This document shows positions 21,059 through 23,051 of a DNA stretch of 23,051 nt, piece after piece (positions within the stretch are counted from its first letter, which is position 1; each line of letters begins with the position of its first letter). The position numbers and the translations under genes are program-made. The DNA is from a virus, in the IMG/VR virus record IMGVR_UViG_3300044990_001810, positions 1 to 23,051 of that record. One strand, written 5' to 3'. Under the pieces are notes generated by a model. The model did no database searches and was not told the DNA's origin. It saw only the letters and a program-made list of their open reading frames with translations.

Positions 21059-21076
21059 CCCGCGTAGTCTCGCGGG
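21059..21076 (+). promoter_or_regulatory. GC hairpin in the capsid gene leader
   Basis: CCCGCG, loop TAGTCT, CGCGGG forms a 6-bp all-GC stem between the scaffold and major capsid genes. It has no T tract, so it is not a classic terminator. AAGGAGAG, the ribosome site of the capsid gene, lies about ten bases further on. mRNA end protection or processing is possible. Confidence 0.5.
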
Positions 21077-21097
21077 GGTACACAAGGAGAGATACAC

Positions 21098-22114
21098 ATG
21101 GCAACAAAAGGTACACGCAACCCGACCCTCCGGGACTTGGCTAACGGTCTCAAGAGCGACGGGACGTTCGACAGCGACATTGTCGAGCTGGTATTGGAGG
21201 CGAACTCCGACCTGCTCGCGGACGCAGTCGTTAAAGAAGCGAATGGTGTCGACAACGACCGCACGACCATCCGCACAGGGCTCCCGGACGCGACATGGAC
21301 CGCCTATTATGAGGGCGTCCAGCCGAGCAAGGGCAACAAGAAACAGGTATCCAACTCGATCGGCACGCTCAAGAGCATGATCCAGGTGGACAAGGATCTA
21401 ATCGACGACTCGCCCAACGGCAAGGAAGAGATGCTGGACGAGGCCTTCGCCCACGCGGAGACCATGGGCAACGAAGTCGCCGACTGCATCTTCTACGGCA
21501 ACGTCAAGACCAACGCCAAGAAGTTCAACGGCCTCGGCCCGATCTATTCGACGTATGGCGGCACGGACAACAAGCAGTCCAGCTATTACTGCATTTCGTC
21601 GAAGCGCACGGCTACTCCGGATTCTTCGACGTTGCGCTCGATCTACCTGATCGGCTGGGGACGCCGCGGCGCGACCCTGATCTATCCGAAGGGATCGAAG
21701 GGCGGCCTGCAGCGCGACCCCGTGACGGACGAGACCATCACCCAGGCGGACGGTTCGCGCCTGAAAGTGAAGGAGCAGTTCTTCAAGTGGAATATCGGTC
21801 TGACGGTCAAGGACTTCCGCACGTGCGGACGCATCTGCAACATTGAGGGCAACACCCTCTCGACGCTGGACGTGGATCTCGGCGAATACATGCTGAAGAT
21901 CAAGACGCGCTGCAAGCGCGCGGGTCTGAAGTGCGTGTGGTACATGCCGGAGTCCGTTCTGGAATGGCTTGAAGTGAAAACCCGCCGCCAGACCCTGGTG
22001 ACGAGCTTCTCGTTCAAGGACGTCGCAGGGGAGCCGATCCTGCACTTCGACGGCATCCCGATCCGCAAACTCGAATGCCTCGAAACCAACGAGGCTGCGG
22101 TCGCAAGCGTCTAA
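21098..22114 (+). CDS. Major capsid protein
   Basis: A 338-aa protein with the pattern of the BPP-1-like podophage capsid family: NPTLRDLANGL near the start, then RTTIRTGLPDATWTAYYEGVQPSK (shortened key: TIRTGLPDATW and GVQPSK), VDKDLID, and ADCIFYGNVKTNAKKFNGLG. A strong AAGGAGAG lies nine bases before the ATG. The length suits a compact HK97 fold without a cleaved N-terminal domain, which agrees with a separate scaffold gene upstream. The gene should be the most highly expressed in the window. Hairpins flank it on both sides. Confidence 0.92.
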   Translation: MATKGTRNPTLRDLANGLKSDGTFDSDIVELVLEANSDLLADAVVKEANGVDNDRTTIRTGLPDATWTAYYEGVQPSKGNKKQVSNSIGTLKSMIQVDKDLIDDSPNGKEEMLDEAFAHAETMGNEVADCIFYGNVKTNAKKFNGLGPIYSTYGGTDNKQSSYYCISSKRTATPDSSTLRSIYLIGWGRRGATLIYPKGSKGGLQRDPVTDETITQADGSRLKVKEQFFKWNIGLTVKDFRTCGRICNIEGNTLSTLDVDLGEYMLKIKTRCKRAGLKCVWYMPESVLEWLEVKTRRQTLVTSFSFKDVAGEPILHFDGIPIRKLECLETNEAAVASV

Positions 22115-22143
22115 CCGGCGCTTACAACCCGATCTAATCGCGC

Positions 22144-22165
22144 GCAGGCCCTGCAAGGGGCCTGC
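22144..22165 (+). promoter_or_regulatory. GC hairpin after the capsid gene
   Basis: GCAGGCCC (22144-22151) and GGGCCTGC (22158-22165) form a perfect 8-bp stem with a 6-base loop in the 79-base gap after the capsid gene. Without a T tract it is unlikely to stop RNA polymerase fully, but it could protect the capsid mRNA 3' end or lower read-through. Confidence 0.55.
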
Positions 22166-22193
22166 CGCACAACCCAAGGAAAAGAAACAAGAC

Positions 22194-22583
22194 ATGAAAA
22201 CTTCCAAGCATGATATGTTCTGCGAGGCTCAAGACCTCGCCACGGCAGTCTCCACTGACGTCATTGATAATAAGCTCAACGGCGACGATCTTTCGCGCAC
22301 GCTCAATGTGTTCGCGAAGGTCGAAGGCGGAACGATGGCGGGCGGAACGAGCATGACCGCGAAGCTCCAGACGTCGGCGGACAACGAGACGTTCGCAGAC
22401 CTCGTGACCTACCCGGCCGCGACGCTGGCGACCATCAACGCCACGGGATACATCGTCCCGCCGACGCCGCTGCCATCAGGGCTCAAGCGCTACCTGCGCC
22501 TGGACTTCACGGCATCCGGAACCTTCACGGGCGACGGCAAGATCCTCGCAGGTCTCACGCCATCCCTCGACAAGCTCACGTAA
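22194..22583 (+). CDS. Bbp16-like capsid cement protein
   Basis: A 129-aa beta-rich protein whose pattern (MFCEAQDLATAVSTDVIDNK, then MTAKLQTSADNETFADLVTY, PLPSGLKRYLRLDFTASGTF) matches the Bbp16 family of phage BPP-1, which decorates and cements the capsid shell. Position right after the major capsid gene agrees. AAGGAAAAG lies upstream of the ATG. The length and all the conserved segments are present. Confidence 0.85.
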   Translation: MKTSKHDMFCEAQDLATAVSTDVIDNKLNGDDLSRTLNVFAKVEGGTMAGGTSMTAKLQTSADNETFADLVTYPAATLATINATGYIVPPTPLPSGLKRYLRLDFTASGTFTGDGKILAGLTPSLDKLT

Positions 22584-22598
22584 CCGGGCGGAACCCGG
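22584..22598 (+). promoter_or_regulatory. Small GC hairpin before the last gene
   Basis: CCGGG, loop CGGAA, CCCGG forms a 5-bp stem directly after the cement gene stop and directly before the AAAGGA ribosome site of the next gene. It is the third short GC hairpin in a row between head genes. Confidence 0.45.
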
Positions 22599-22613
22599 AA
22601 AGGAAAACCAGCA

Positions 22614-23051
22614 ATGGCGACATACATGCTCAAACCAGGACACGCGCGCACGTTCCTCCTCGGGGACGCGCGCAGGCCGGGCCAGCCTGTCGTCGTCGAA
22701 AACCTTGAGAGTCTTTCGGATTACGACCGCCAGGCTCTCAAGGCCCATTTCGACTGCACAAGCCCCGACAGCCCCAAAGCCGACCCGAAGGCCCCGAAGA
22801 AGCTCAAGAACGGCCTCACCATGGAGCAGGCCACACAGAAGCTTTCTTCCTCCGGGATTAACATCCAGGACGGCATCAGCATCGAAGACCTGGAGAAGCT
22901 TTACGACCAAGTCTTCTCATCCTTCCCAGGCGGCCAGCAGCCGGGCGAAGGCGCAGGCAAGGGCACGCCGCCCGCAGGCCAGCAGCAGCCCCTGCCGCTT
23001 GACGTCCCGCCCGCAGGCAAGGACGCGCCACCCGCAGGCGGCCAGCAGCCG
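22614..23051 (+). CDS. Pro/Gly/Gln-rich protein, cut by the window edge
   Basis: The reading frame is open for 146 codons to the last base of the window. It starts MATYMLKPGHARTFLLGD with AAAGGA about ten bases upstream. A short folded region runs to about residue 50, then a Pro/Lys stretch, a helical segment (TMEQATQKLSSSGINIQDGI) and, from about residue 105, a low-complexity tail with repeats of PPAGxxxP and GGQQP. Position after the cement protein suggests a virion or head-completion protein. The 3' end, and thus the full function, lies outside the window. Confidence 0.7.
   Translation, partial: MATYMLKPGHARTFLLGDARRPGQPVVVENLESLSDYDRQALKAHFDCTSPDSPKADPKAPKKLKNGLTMEQATQKLSSSGINIQDGISIEDLEKLYDQVFSSFPGGQQPGEGAGKGTPPAGQQQPLPLDVPPAGKDAPPAGGQQP

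Noticed and set aside
20199-21276. Minus-strand frames encoding Gly-Gly-Val-Ala repeats
   Set aside because: They are the reverse reading of the TPPA repeat in the scaffold candidate, not a separate gene.
1-23051. CRISPR array, retron, reverse transcriptase, rRNA or complete tRNA
   Set aside because: No regularly spaced direct repeats, no reverse transcriptase motif and no full cloverleaf were seen on either strand.

Overview
The window holds the left end of a temperate, podovirus-type prophage and about 1.8 kb of flanking DNA. The flank (1 to about 1866) is visibly more AT-rich and carries a serine recombinase and an AbiU2-like HEPN protein. The prophage, rightward from the tRNA-derived attachment site at about 1866-1911, is mostly GC-rich. 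Shine-Dalgarno sites, consensus-like -35/-10 promoters and a prophage lipoprotein with a usable lipobox suggest a bacterial host, probably Gram-negative. I cannot name the genus.

Layout. (1) 1-1485: recombinase (minus) and HEPN gene (plus). (2) 1486-1911: attachment junction with two pieces of a CAU-anticodon tRNA in opposite orientations and a small terminator. (3) 1972-4509, minus strand: lysogeny operon, in order of transcription repressor, 48-aa membrane peptide, lipoprotein, tyrosine integrase, small XRE regulator. (4) 4510-4640: divergent control region with a near-consensus rightward promoter and repeated CCANNTGG operator-like sites. (5) 4641-12864, plus strand: early genes, with two uncharacterised proteins, a DHH phosphoesterase, small proteins, an excisionase-like HTH, a ParB-like protein, a 981-aa primase-helicase, a TubC-N-like protein, an ASCH protein and two small unknowns. 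(6) 12864-15381: packaging genes (TerS, RHH-like protein, TerL). (7) 15408-17820: a run of small, mostly cysteine-rich unknown proteins. (8) 17859-17931: promoter and leader hairpin. (9) 17932 to the right edge: head genes in an order recalling Bordetella phage BPP-1 (small pre-portal protein, portal, Bbp19-like, Pro-repeat scaffold candidate, major capsid, Bbp16-like cement, truncated Pro-rich protein).

How it works together. The repressor should hold the rightward promoter silent and keep the minus-strand operon on, so the lipoprotein and membrane peptide are likely made in the lysogen. After induction the early operon supplies replication functions and accessory enzymes, followed by packaging and capsid genes. 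Tail, lysis and the right attachment site lie beyond the window. The features most worth a second look are the split inverted tRNA at the junction, the lysogeny-expressed lipoprotein cassette, the DHH phosphoesterase, a long stem-loop inside the 3' end of the primase-helicase gene, the Cys-rich island between TerL and portal, and the leader hairpin that hides the first ribosome binding site of the head operon.
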